From: Mycobacterium celatum
GTDB taxonomy: Bacteria > Actinomycetota > Actinomycetes > Mycobacteriales > Mycobacteriaceae
DNA length: 64,000 nt
NCBI RefSeq assembly: GCF_002101595.1
Contig: NZ_LQOM01000024.1
Span: forward strand, 285,955 to 349,954
Direction of reading: 5' to 3'
Numbering within the stretch: the stretch's first letter is position 1; each line of letters opens with the position of its first letter. The translations under genes and the position numbers were made by a program. Positions 45,184-53,135 of the stretch are shown here, one piece after another. The notes under the pieces were generated by a model, which was not told where the DNA came from, searched no databases, and saw only the letters and a program-made list of their open reading frames with translations.

Positions 45184-46893
45184 TCATGTCCAACCGAGTG
45201 CGTCCCGCACGCGTCCCCGCGCCCGGTCGAGCCGGACGGCGGCCTCGGCCGCGTCGACACCCGCGAGGAGCGCGACGATCGCGGTCTTGGCGTGACCGCC
45301 CGCGGCGGCCAGCGTGGCGGCTGCGGCCTGCTCGTCGACGCCGGCCGCGTCGCGGACGATCCGCACCGCGCGGCGACGCAGCTTCGCGCTGGTCGGGCGC
45401 ACGTCGACCATCCGCGGTCCGTAGGCCTTGCCGAGCGCGATCATCACGCTCGTCGACAGCGCGTTGAGCACAACCTTCTGGGCCGTCCCCGCGGTCAGCC
45501 GGGTGGAGCCGGCGAGAACCTCAGGGCCAGTGAGTAATTCGACCATCAGGTCGGCCGACGCCTCGCTGCCGGGGTTGTTGACGATCGCGACGGTCAGCGC
45601 ACCCGCCGCGCGCGCGTGCTCAAGCGCCCCGAGCACGTACGGCGTGCGGCCCGACGCCGTGATCCCGACGAGCGCGTCGGCGGCGGTCAGGTCGGCGAGA
45701 TCGGTGGGGTCGAAAGTATCTTCCGCGCCCTCGATCGCCTCGGTCAGCGCCGCCGGCCCGCCGGCGATCACGCCGCGCACGAGGTCGGTGCCGAACGTGG
45801 GCCCGCACTCGGCGGCGTCGAGCACGCCGAGTCGCCCGGGTGTTCCGGCGCCGGCGTAGATCAGCCGGCCGCCGCTCTCGAGCCGTGCGGCGATCGCCTC
45901 GGCGGCTGCCGCGATCCGCGGGACCGCCGCCGCCACTGCTTGGTGCGCCTCACCCTCGGCGGCGACTAGCAACGCGACGACCTCGCCGATCGGCCGCGCG
46001 TCGAGGTCGTCCAGGTCCGAGCGCACCGCCTCGGTGGCCAGCGCGTCGAGCGCTTGCGGGGCAAGGGTTTTGGGGGCCGCCTGCACGCGGATCACGTGCG
46101 GCTGGTGGATCGCCCCCAGCCGCAGCGCGCCGTCGAGCGCGTCGCCGGCGGCCGGGACGAGGTCGAGCTGCTTACGCAGCGCCTCGAAGCCCGCCAGGCC
46201 GCCGACCATCGCCACCGGTCCGTCCCCAGCCGCGCGGGCGGTCGCGGCGAGCGCCTCGGCGGCGGCGCGGACGATGGCCAGCGCCGCGGCATCGCCGTCG
46301 GCAGCGAGGACGTCGGGCGCGAAGGACGCCAGCGCGGCGGCATCGGTGAGTTGGGTGGGCCAGGTCTGCGGCGCGCCGTAGCGGGCGCGGGCGGCGTCGA
46401 GCAGCGCGGTGGACGGGCCGCGTCCGTCGTGGGCGCGCAGCGCCGCGCGCAGCCCGGCGGCGCCGATCCACGCGCCACCGCCCTCGTCGCCCAGCCACGG
46501 GCCCCAGCCATCGAAGGTCCGTAGCGCGCCGTCCGCGTCGATCGACAGTGCCGCGACGCCGGTGCCCGCGATCAGCACGACGCCCGGTTCGCCGTTCAGC
46601 GCGCCGGCGTGTGCGATCACGGCGTCGCTGGTCACCGCTATACGTTGGGCGGGCAGCGAAGTCAGCAGCGCATGGCCCAGCGCGCGCGCTGCATCGGGCG
46701 CCGCCAGCGCCCCGGCGGCGCCCACGATCACCTCGTCGAGGGGACCGAGATCGCGCGCGACGGCAAGGATCGCCGCCTCCGCGGCCCGCACGCCGCCAGG
46801 CGCCGCGAGCCCCGGCGCGCCCGGACCCTCAGCCCGTCGGGCGCCTGCTGCGGCTCGGCAGGACGTCTTGCCGAGATCGACGGCGAGGATCAC
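45184..46893 (-). CDS. fused sugar kinase (BadF/N-acetylhexosamine kinase type) and MurQ etherase
   Basis: A 569-residue bifunctional protein. Residues about 1-270 are an ASKHA kinase: LAVDLGKTSCRAA (phosphate 1) and VLIAGTGVAAL (phosphate 2). Residues about 280-569 are MurQ with a SIS domain: GGRLIYAGAGTPGRLGVLDAAE and EVLAGSTRLTAGTAQKVVLN. MurQ cleaves the lactyl ether of MurNAc-6-phosphate; the kinase would supply that substrate from MurNAc or phosphorylate GlcNAc. The canonical Ser of GAGTSGRLG is Pro here. The gene is extremely GC- and Ala-rich. The NlpC/P60 gene lies 12 nt upstream, forming a muropeptide recycling pair. Confidence 0.88.
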   Translation of the reverse strand: MILAVDLGKTSCRAAAGARRAEGPGAPGLAAPGGVRAAEAAILAVARDLGPLDEVIVGAAGALAAPDAARALGHALLTSLPAQRIAVTSDAVIAHAGALNGEPGVVLIAGTGVAALSIDADGALRTFDGWGPWLGDEGGGAWIGAAGLRAALRAHDGRGPSTALLDAARARYGAPQTWPTQLTDAAALASFAPDVLAADGDAAALAIVRAAAEALAATARAAGDGPVAMVGGLAGFEALRKQLDLVPAAGDALDGALRLGAIHQPHVIRVQAAPKTLAPQALDALATEAVRSDLDDLDARPIGEVVALLVAAEGEAHQAVAAAVPRIAAAAEAIAARLESGGRLIYAGAGTPGRLGVLDAAECGPTFGTDLVRGVIAGGPAALTEAIEGAEDTFDPTDLADLTAADALVGITASGRTPYVLGALEHARAAGALTVAIVNNPGSEASADLMVELLTGPEVLAGSTRLTAGTAQKVVLNALSTSVMIALGKAYGPRMVDVRPTSAKLRRRAVRIVRDAAGVDEQAAAATLAAAGGHAKTAIVALLAGVDAAEAAVRLDRARGRVRDALGWT

Positions 46894-46905
46894 AGCACCA
46901 CCCTT

Positions 46906-48009
46906 TCACCGCGGTTGCTCGAGGTAGCGGCGTGCGCCCCAGTAGTCCGTGGCCAGGCGAACCGGGGTGATGCGCACTGGTGTCGTCTTGTCGAATGCCT
47001 CGATCATCTCGCCGTTCCCGGAATACATGGCCACGTGGTAGATCGCGTCGGGATTGGCGGGGTCCCTGCCGCCGTGCGAGTAGAACAGCAGATCGCCGGG
47101 TTGCAAAGCGGATTTGTCGATCGCGCGGCCCCGGCTGTCGGCGGCTTGCGGGCCGGCATCGCGCGGCAGGGTGACGCCGTACACCTGGTAGATGGTGGAG
47201 GTGAAGCCGGAGCAATCGAACCCGAAGCCGGCACGCCCGCCCCACAGGTAGGGCACGTTGACGAACGTGGCGGCGTAGCGGACCAGATCGGCTCCGGTGG
47301 GATGCGGTATGTCCGTGGGCTTTTCGTAGACCGCGACCGTTCGGGCATTTAGCCACTTCGGGCCGCGATCGGGGGTGGCCACCTGAACGGCCTTGTCGGT
47401 GCGGCTCAGGACGGGAAGCCTGGTGTTGGTGCTGATCTCGAGGTCGTGATTGGAGAGTCCGGATTCGCGGTACAGCCAGGTGGTGGTGCTGCGATCGGCC
47501 AGCGCGAAGGGCGCGTGTTCCCTCAGTGCGCCGTAGCCCTGGTCAGTCGCCAACTGCGCCTTGGGAATCCAGCCGGGATAGCCCAGCGCGTTCTTCGGTG
47601 TGGGCTGGCTTGGGACCAGTACCTGGTCCCAGTCGCCCTGTTCCCCCACCACAAGGACGCGGTCGCCGAAGAGGGCCTGCGTTTGGCTGAGATTGCCCGA
47701 GATGAGCGCCTCCCGCTGGGCCGGCGTCATCCCGGACAGCCAGCCGCGAATATCGACGGGATTTGTCAGGGCGGGATGGTCGACCGGACGCGGGCTCTGC
47801 GGCGTGGTCCACACCGTGGCCACCGAAACTGCGACATAAGCGCTGCGCGCCGCCGGCGACGCGGAGAGGTTGGCAGGGTCAGCGGTTACGGATACTGCCG
47901 CCAGCCCGATGGACAAGACACCGGCAAGCACTGTTCGGGTCGCGGTGCCGGTCACGTGCGTCGACGTTATCCGAGCCACCTGACTTTGCTCCGGTGAACT
48001 CGCCCGCAT
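46906..48009 (-). CDS. secreted NlpC/P60 endopeptidase with SH3-like domains
   Basis: A 367-residue exported protein: N-terminal signal segment (TVLAGVLSIGLAAVSVTADP), two SH3b-like regions, and a C-terminal NlpC/P60 domain. The latter has the catalytic Cys in GFDCSGFTSTIYQVYG (about residue 265) and His in IYHVAMYSGNGEMIEAF. The layout resembles YkfC-type gamma-D-glutamyl-diaminopimelate endopeptidases of peptidoglycan recycling. ATG 48009 was chosen; a TTG at 48072 is possible. It is followed directly by the kinase-MurQ gene. Confidence 0.87.
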   Translation of the reverse strand: MRASSPEQSQVARITSTHVTGTATRTVLAGVLSIGLAAVSVTADPANLSASPAARSAYVAVSVATVWTTPQSPRPVDHPALTNPVDIRGWLSGMTPAQREALISGNLSQTQALFGDRVLVVGEQGDWDQVLVPSQPTPKNALGYPGWIPKAQLATDQGYGALREHAPFALADRSTTTWLYRESGLSNHDLEISTNTRLPVLSRTDKAVQVATPDRGPKWLNARTVAVYEKPTDIPHPTGADLVRYAATFVNVPYLWGGRAGFGFDCSGFTSTIYQVYGVTLPRDAGPQAADSRGRAIDKSALQPGDLLFYSHGGRDPANPDAIYHVAMYSGNGEMIEAFDKTTPVRITPVRLATDYWGARRYLEQPR

Positions 48010-48071
48010 TTTCTGACGTATATCTCTATGAGAGCGGCTCACCGCCGCAGCGACACTGATCGGAGTGGCCA

Positions 48072-48248
48072 ATGGGCATAGCGACGCACATTGGGCATCA
48101 CAGATTGCCCGACGGTGGGGTGCTGCGGGTGGACTTTGAGATGGGACGTTGGGTGGGCACGCTTTACGCGCCCTCCATGACGATCAAGACCCAAATCATC
48201 GGTAGCGATGCCCAGGTTCACGCCTGGGCCGCCCGCCTTGCGGCATAA
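48072..48248 (+). CDS. hypothetical 58-residue protein
   Basis: A short frame from ATG 48072 to TAA 48248, below the usual 60-residue cut-off. The translation starts MGIATHIGHHRLPDGGVLRV and ends HAWAARLAA. Codons mostly end in G or C, as expected for a real gene, and the sequence is balanced. It is divergent from the NlpC/P60 gene. No family recognised. Confidence 0.4.
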   Translation: MGIATHIGHHRLPDGGVLRVDFEMGRWVGTLYAPSMTIKTQIIGSDAQVHAWAARLAA

Positions 48249-48277
48249 CACTTCACTCGGCATTCGGCTTAGTCGGA

Positions 48278-48342
48278 TTGCCCGCCTGATAGCGACAATT
48301 TGCGGCGGTGCGTCGGAGGATCTTCAGTTGTCGCTTTGGCGG
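48278..48342. repeat. GCGACAA palindromic element, copy C (damaged right arm)
   Basis: Left half TTGCCCGCCT-GATA-GCGACAA (48278-48298) matches copy B closely. The right inner arm TTGTCGC (48328-48334) is intact, but the outer right arm is broken off where the FIST fragment begins. The junction therefore cuts through the element. Confidence 0.6.
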
Positions 48343-48344
48343 CT

Positions 48345-48728
48345 CCGGGCCAGGGCGACTTCATCATTCGCGGGCTGCTTGGCGCCGACCCGTCGACCGG
48401 GGCGATCCAGATCGGTGACGTGGTCGAAGTAGGCGCGACCGTGCAGTTTCAGGTCCGTGATGCAGCTGGGGCGGACAAGGACCTGCGCCTGACTGTAGAA
48501 CGGGCTGGGGCAGAGCTGCCCGGGCGTCCGGTGGGCGCATTGTTGTTCACCTGCAACGGGCGGGCCCGGCGGATGTTCGGGGTCGCCGATCACGACGCGT
48601 CGACGATCTGCGACCTTCTGGGCGGGATTCCGCTTGCTGGCTTCTTCGCCGCCGGAGAGATCGGCCCGATCGCGGGACATAATGCGCTGCACGGGTTTAC
48701 CGCTTCGATGGCGTTGTTCGTCGAATGA
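48345..48728 (+). pseudogene. truncated FIST gene copy (3' third)
   Basis: About 384 bp corresponding to 40583-40966 of the intact FIST gene, with roughly one difference in ten bases by eye, mostly at third codon positions. The frame is open ([20 protein letters not shown] to ASMALFVE) but there is no start or N-terminal two thirds. It ends in GTCGAATGA and continues into a flank related to the one at 51513-51575. The flank also contains a remnant of the MazG-like gene end (VRLWLNCVEH on the minus strand). Confidence 0.8.
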
Positions 48729-48811
48729 GTCGCTGCCGTTGCACTGGCGCCAGGAACCCATTTAATGTTCAACGCAGTTTAGCCAGAGGCGCACTTTGCG
48801 TCTCAATGCCG

Positions 48812-49690
48812 TCAATGGAATGCGTATTTATGCGGGGAGATTGTGAAGCCGTGCTCATAAGAAGTGCCCCTATTTGCCGTGCATGTTAACTCGTCGGGCC
48901 CTGTAGCAACGCACTCCACAGCTCCGACCTGGATAGACGCACCGATCGGTAGCGGCGGGACAAAATCAATGATTCGATCCAGTACAGCAAAATGGGCTTC
49001 GAGGTTGCTTGGAGCAGCTTCCAATACGACCGAGTTTGGTTTCGAACCGTTTACCAACGGCGCGTCGGGCGGAAGTGCGCCTTGGCATACGACATCTCTG
49101 ACGGTCCGAGAATCACCCAGGCTTATCTGGCACCAGATGTTCTTTTCCGGGGAGGAAAATGCGTATGCCTCGCCGCGGATGCCGGGCGCGCCGGGCGGGG
49201 TTCGGTATAGCCTAAAATCTACGCTATTGCTCTCATCGCGGTTCAAGACAAACACCAGCCTAATCTCGGTCCCATTCTTGTCACATTTCAGCTTGTACCC
49301 GGCCAAGGCCGCCTCAGAACCGTCGAAGGAGACGCAGTTCCACCCATCTCCCACCGGGAAATCGACATCCGCCTGGGCGGCATCGTTGTATGCGTTAGTC
49401 ACGGTTCTTGTGGCCTCACCGCAGGTAGTCGATCCTCGATTGACAACTATTTTCGTGTCGCGAATATCGACCTTGCCCTTTTTGGCTCCAGGAGGGTAGT
49501 AGGAGCCGCAGTCTTCGCCGGCGGTCACGGTCGTGTGCGGGCCTTTGGGCGCTGGCGGATGCGACAACGGGTTCTCATCAGGATGCGTCCTCAAGAGCCA
49601 AGGTATAGCCACAACTACTGCGACTAAAGCAACACCAGCAAGGAGCAGCAATTTTTGCCACTTGCCCAAGCGTCCTGCGATTCTTCCCAT
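48812..49690 (-). CDS. membrane-anchored hypothetical protein, candidate immunity or accessory protein
   Basis: A 292-residue protein with one N-terminal membrane helix (LLLLAGVALVAVVVAIPWLL) and an extracytoplasmic domain with several Cys residues (EDCGSYYPPG, STTCGEATRTV, NIWCQISLGD, ELTCTANRG). No family is recognised. It abuts the calpain-like protein gene with no gap, as the last gene of the three-gene unit. By position it could be an immunity protein, a chaperone or a surface partner. Codon choice is less GC-biased than the backbone. Confidence 0.75.
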   Translation of the reverse strand: MGRIAGRLGKWQKLLLLAGVALVAVVVAIPWLLRTHPDENPLSHPPAPKGPHTTVTAGEDCGSYYPPGAKKGKVDIRDTKIVVNRGSTTCGEATRTVTNAYNDAAQADVDFPVGDGWNCVSFDGSEAALAGYKLKCDKNGTEIRLVFVLNRDESNSVDFRLYRTPPGAPGIRGEAYAFSSPEKNIWCQISLGDSRTVRDVVCQGALPPDAPLVNGSKPNSVVLEAAPSNLEAHFAVLDRIIDFVPPLPIGASIQVGAVECVATGPDELTCTANRGTSYEHGFTISPHKYAFH

Positions 49691-51019
49691 CTATCCGCCA
49701 CCAACAACAAACGCTGTAACTCCATGGTGCGATAGCGCACCAGACAGATTCAACCAGGCCCGTCCAGGGGTGGCCGGATCAATAATTACACCCGGCACCC
49801 CAGAATCTCCGTGCCCCAAGTTGTATTGCCACGGGTTTATAATCTCTGCCCATACCGTCCCGTCGGGATCGCGGTGGGCGCTGCTCAATGCGTATACATG
49901 TCTTCCTACCAGGCCATCGCGGTGGGGATCTATACCGATCGGCGTTGCCGATGGTGACGTTGCCATTACGACCGGTTTTCCCGAATTGAGTGCGTTGATC
50001 AAATCCGTCTCATCCCGACCGCCACCGGGAAACCAATTGTAGGAAGCCTTACCTGCCAGTTGCTGGAGTCCGTCCCCAGGAAAGCCGCCCCCACCCATGG
50101 CAGACAGCCCACTTGCCACATCACCACCGCCTCGGGCCTTAGCCTCTGCGGCTTCCAGCACTACCGGCCACAGCACTTTCTGCCCAGGATGATGCGATAA
50201 CACTTCCTGTATATCTTTATCCGTAACCGGATAATGACTTAATGTGTTGCCTAACGGGTCTTGCAGTCCTGTTACATAGTATTTCCCATCCGGGCCGGCC
50301 TCGATCATTCCTGTTATCCGACTCGGATTCTTATCGGAAACAGCGATCTCTGCGGCCTCGAAATAACAATCGCCGACGTCGCGCTGCAAAACATCCCCCG
50401 GATGAGGTTTGCCATCCGGACCATATAATGGCAAGTCACCCTCTGCACGATCAGTTTTGAAACCGACCGCTTGCACACGAGATCCCTCGTTCTTGTCAAA
50501 GCGCACAGCGCGCAGCCCAGCCCCGGCGGCGGGAAGCCTGGCGGCGATGTCCTGGTCGATCCGCATCAGGGATGCCGCTTCGGCACGGATCTCAGCGGCG
50601 AACTCACGCGCCGCGTCCCGGCGGGCCTTGGCCTGATCCCACGACGTGTATTTCATCGTGTCGGTAACCGACAGGTCTTCACCCACGACATACCCGGCAG
50701 CGGTCGCCTCGGCGACTGCCCGCAGAGCGGCGGCCTTGGCGAAGCCCTCATTCTCCCCGGCCATCCGCAAGATTTTCGCCGCGTCGCGCAACGCGGTGCA
50801 CCCGCCGCGCGCCTTACCCAAGTCGGTTTCGATGCGCTGCACGGCGCTGTCGTAAGCCTGCCCCGCCCAGTCGGCCTCGCGGAGCTGCTGATGGACTTCA
50901 GTGAAGCCGTTCTCCCACCGGTCGGCTTCGGCGTCGCACCACTCGGCGATCGCACCGAAATGCTCGGTGGGCCAGGCTTGTAGCTCCGAGAGGCTGGGCA
51001 ACGGACCGGGCGCGGTCAT
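49691..51019 (-). CDS. WXG-like protein with C-terminal calpain-like cysteine protease domain
   Basis: A 442-residue two-part protein. The first 160 residues are helical with a W51-A-G53 turn, as in ESX-secreted WXG100-like or effector N-termini. The second part looks like a calpain (C2) protease: Cys218 in DVGDCYFEAAEIAVS, LWPVVLEAAEAKARGG, His374 in GRHVYALSS and Asn395 in EIINPWQYN. All three triad residues are present in order. There is no signal peptide. Together with the adjacent small ESX-type protein it is best read as a type VII secreted effector or toxin (inference). Confidence 0.8.
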   Translation of the reverse strand: MTAPGPLPSLSELQAWPTEHFGAIAEWCDAEADRWENGFTEVHQQLREADWAGQAYDSAVQRIETDLGKARGGCTALRDAAKILRMAGENEGFAKAAALRAVAEATAAGYVVGEDLSVTDTMKYTSWDQAKARRDAAREFAAEIRAEAASLMRIDQDIAARLPAAGAGLRAVRFDKNEGSRVQAVGFKTDRAEGDLPLYGPDGKPHPGDVLQRDVGDCYFEAAEIAVSDKNPSRITGMIEAGPDGKYYVTGLQDPLGNTLSHYPVTDKDIQEVLSHHPGQKVLWPVVLEAAEAKARGGGDVASGLSAMGGGGFPGDGLQQLAGKASYNWFPGGGRDETDLINALNSGKPVVMATSPSATPIGIDPHRDGLVGRHVYALSSAHRDPDGTVWAEIINPWQYNLGHGDSGVPGVIIDPATPGRAWLNLSGALSHHGVTAFVVGGG

Positions 51020-51307
51020 TTACACCATTTGATCGCCGAGCTTGGCTGCACCGTCAGCGTCGGTGTTCGCGTACGCAGCAGCGGCAGAACCGACTTCGAC
51101 CGATGTGTCCCTTATCCGACTGGCGATGGCTTCCCGAGCCACCCCGGCATCGGCCAGCAGCGTTTCTATCGCCGCCGTGCTCGGCTGACACGACAACCCT
51201 GATTCTGCCGACGGCGCCGCGGTACCGCTCAGTTTGGCAGCCAACTCCGCACATCCCGAAGCGACCGCGCGCAGCGATGTGTCGCTTACTCGCAAGGCCT
51301 CTTGCAT
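51020..51307 (-). CDS. ESX-type (EspC/DUF2580-like) secretion partner
   Basis: A 95-residue helical hairpin protein: LRVSDTSLRAVASGCAELAA, then PSTAAIETLLADAGVAREAI, and a C-terminal AYANTD, which fits the YxxxD export signal of type VII substrates. ATG at 51307. It ends one base before the calpain-like gene, so the two are coupled, like ESX heterodimer pairs. No ESX machinery genes are in the window. Confidence 0.82.
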   Translation of the reverse strand: MQEALRVSDTSLRAVASGCAELAAKLSGTAAPSAESGLSCQPSTAAIETLLADAGVAREAIASRIRDTSVEVGSAAAAYANTDADGAAKLGDQMV

Positions 51308-51365
51308 ACGGGGAGCGTAACCGACAGAGTGACGGTGCCTTGCATGTCATATGAGGACCGGGGCA

Positions 51366-51512
51366 GCGGATATTCGAGATCGCCGACCACGACGATCGAC
51401 GATGTCAGACCTGCTGGGCGGGATTCCGTTCGCCCGTTTCTTCGCCGCCGGCGACATCGGTCCGACCCACACTGCACGGCTTTATCGCTTCGACGGCGCT
51501 GTTCGTCGAATG
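51366..51512 (+). pseudogene. degraded FIST gene 3' fragment (copy 3)
   Basis: Matches the last roughly 160 bp of the FIST gene with indels that destroy the frame: GCGGATATTCGAGATCGCC, GGGCGGGATTCCGTTCGCCC, and CGGCGCTGTTCGTCGAATGA are the anchors. The downstream flank is similar to that of the 48-kb copy and runs into the end of the MazG-like gene. Confidence 0.65.
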
Positions 51513-51545
51513 AGCCGCTGCCCGTGCACTGGCACGGCGGCCCAT

Positions 51546-51860
51546 TTAATGGTCAACGCCGCTCAGCCAGAGCCGCATGCTGAACCCTCCTCTCGCCGCA
51601 CACTTACGTTCTGCGACAGCGACAATGTTTTCGAGGGTGTGGCCCTGAGTGCCGGCGACCGCAGCGAGGACTTCGACGATGTCGGCGGCTTCTTCGATGA
51701 CGGCTTCGGTGCTCTGAGCGGCGATGAGTTCGTCGACTTCTTCACGCAGCTTGACGTCCAGCGTGGCTCGGTACTCGCCCGGGCGCAGCGTCATCACATG
51801 AGGTGTGCGTCCGGAGGCCCGAATAATGTCGGGCACTCTGTCCCGCACAAGATTGCCCAC
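51546..51860 (-). CDS. MazG-like nucleotide pyrophosphohydrolase
   Basis: A 104-residue all-helical protein: GNLVRDRVPDIIRASG at the N-terminus, then KLREEVDELIAA and IEEAADIVEVLAAVAG, which form the ExxE...ExxD metal site of MazG-type enzymes. GTG 51860 is preferred, because (V)xNLVRDRVP is the usual start; the longer frame to 52010 overlaps the divergent HNH gene. Likely hydrolysis of a (d)NTP or house-cleaning role. The last codons (MRLWLSGVDH) are in the repeat flank shared with 48.75 kb. Confidence 0.8.
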   Translation of the reverse strand: MGNLVRDRVPDIIRASGRTPHVMTLRPGEYRATLDVKLREEVDELIAAQSTEAVIEEAADIVEVLAAVAGTQGHTLENIVAVAERKCAARGGFSMRLWLSGVDH

Positions 51861-51882
51861 GTTGTCCCTTCCGATCGCAATA

Positions 51883-53007
51883 ATGCGGTGGTGCAGTTCT
51901 ATCCGACCGGGCCGACGTCGAGGGTGCGCCGTAAGCGATGAGACCGCCGACCCGCTTCTGCTCGGGCAACGCGTGGTCGCGATCCTGGAGACCGGCCTGC
52001 GCACAGCCACCTACAAACTGGCAACGTTGATGGCATTGATCGATCACTGCATCGAGAACATGCCCCGGCAGGCCAGCGATGTGCTGGAGGTACCGATTCC
52101 CGATCTGGCGCACCGGGTGCTGGAGATCTACTGGCAACAGGTGCGTCCGTTCGAGGGCAACGAATTACGCCAATCCACGCAGCGGCGGGCGCGAATTCTG
52201 AACGCCACGACTGCGCTGCGCAGAGCGGCCGGGATCACGGGCACCACCGTGTCGGTGGACATCGCCAAGTTGCGAGCGCCTGACGCATACCGAAGCGCCA
52301 TCGACGAGATCACGCTGTGCCTTGCGCAGCAGCCGCTGCATCGGCTGCAAAAACTGCCGGGGTCGTCCGCGAGTGATCCATTTCTATACGACGACTCGTT
52401 CTTGCATGACCAAGTGTCGCGGTCGACGCTGCGGGCCCGCGGCGACGCGATACAACTTAAACCCGGTGTGGCGCATGGCCTTGCACGGCTAGCCGGACTG
52501 CTCAAGCCGGCCCTCGAAATCATGTGGGTCGACGACGTGCGGCGGATGAACAAGTTCCTCTACGACAAGGTTCCCGACGTTGCGGGTCATCTGTTCGGTC
52601 GTGAACGCGCCGCACTGGCCGCCGTCCGGGAGCCGTTCAAGGAAGCGTTCGGACCACACTGCTTCTACTGCGGCACTCACCTGCCAGTGAGCAATCCAAT
52701 CGATCATGTGCTGCCGTGGTCGCTGGTCGGTATCGACGGGCTAGCCAATCTCGTGCTAGCGTGCGCCCGCTGCAACTGCGACAAGAGCGGCGCATTGCCG
52801 GCGGTGTCGATAGTCGACCGGGTGCTGGAGCGCGATCGAGAGGTGCTGGAACAGATCGCATCCCAGATTCAGTGGCCTACACAGCATGAGCGCGTCGTGG
52901 CCGCGGCGCGCGGCATCTACCGCGGGCAGCGTGCCGGCGTGCCGACGTGGTCGGGCTACAAGCAAAGTGAGCGGCTCGACATCAGGTTTGCCCAGGCATG
53001 GAGATGA
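51883..53007 (+). CDS. HNH endonuclease domain protein
   Basis: A roughly 374-residue protein. The C-terminal HNH module lies near residues 258-310: CFYCGTHLPVSNPIDHVLPW, then LANLVLACARCNCDKSG, giving two CxxC zinc pairs and the His-rich nuclease strand. The N-terminal region (KLATLMALIDHCIENMP, LEIYWQQVRPFEG) is helical and unassigned. The start is unsure: ATG 51883 is used; the frame is open further upstream. It is divergent from the MazG-like gene and leads into the putative defence genes. Confidence 0.82.
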   Translation: MRWCSSIRPGRRRGCAVSDETADPLLLGQRVVAILETGLRTATYKLATLMALIDHCIENMPRQASDVLEVPIPDLAHRVLEIYWQQVRPFEGNELRQSTQRRARILNATTALRRAAGITGTTVSVDIAKLRAPDAYRSAIDEITLCLAQQPLHRLQKLPGSSASDPFLYDDSFLHDQVSRSTLRARGDAIQLKPGVAHGLARLAGLLKPALEIMWVDDVRRMNKFLYDKVPDVAGHLFGRERAALAAVREPFKEAFGPHCFYCGTHLPVSNPIDHVLPWSLVGIDGLANLVLACARCNCDKSGALPAVSIVDRVLERDREVLEQIASQIQWPTQHERVVAAARGIYRGQRAGVPTWSGYKQSERLDIRFAQAWR

Positions 53008-53135
53008 GCTGTGATTGGCATGAACTCTATTCGAAATCGAGCTCAGAGACTACGTCTGGGAGCTGCGAGCAATGCACGCACGGAAGCCGACCGCTTGACG
53101 ATCCGCTCATTCAGGTGAACACATCGGAGGTAGTC

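Noticed and set aside
48345..48728. independent small FIST_C protein
   Set aside because: No start codon or ribosome-binding site, and the sequence begins abruptly inside the damaged palindrome; treated as a truncated copy.
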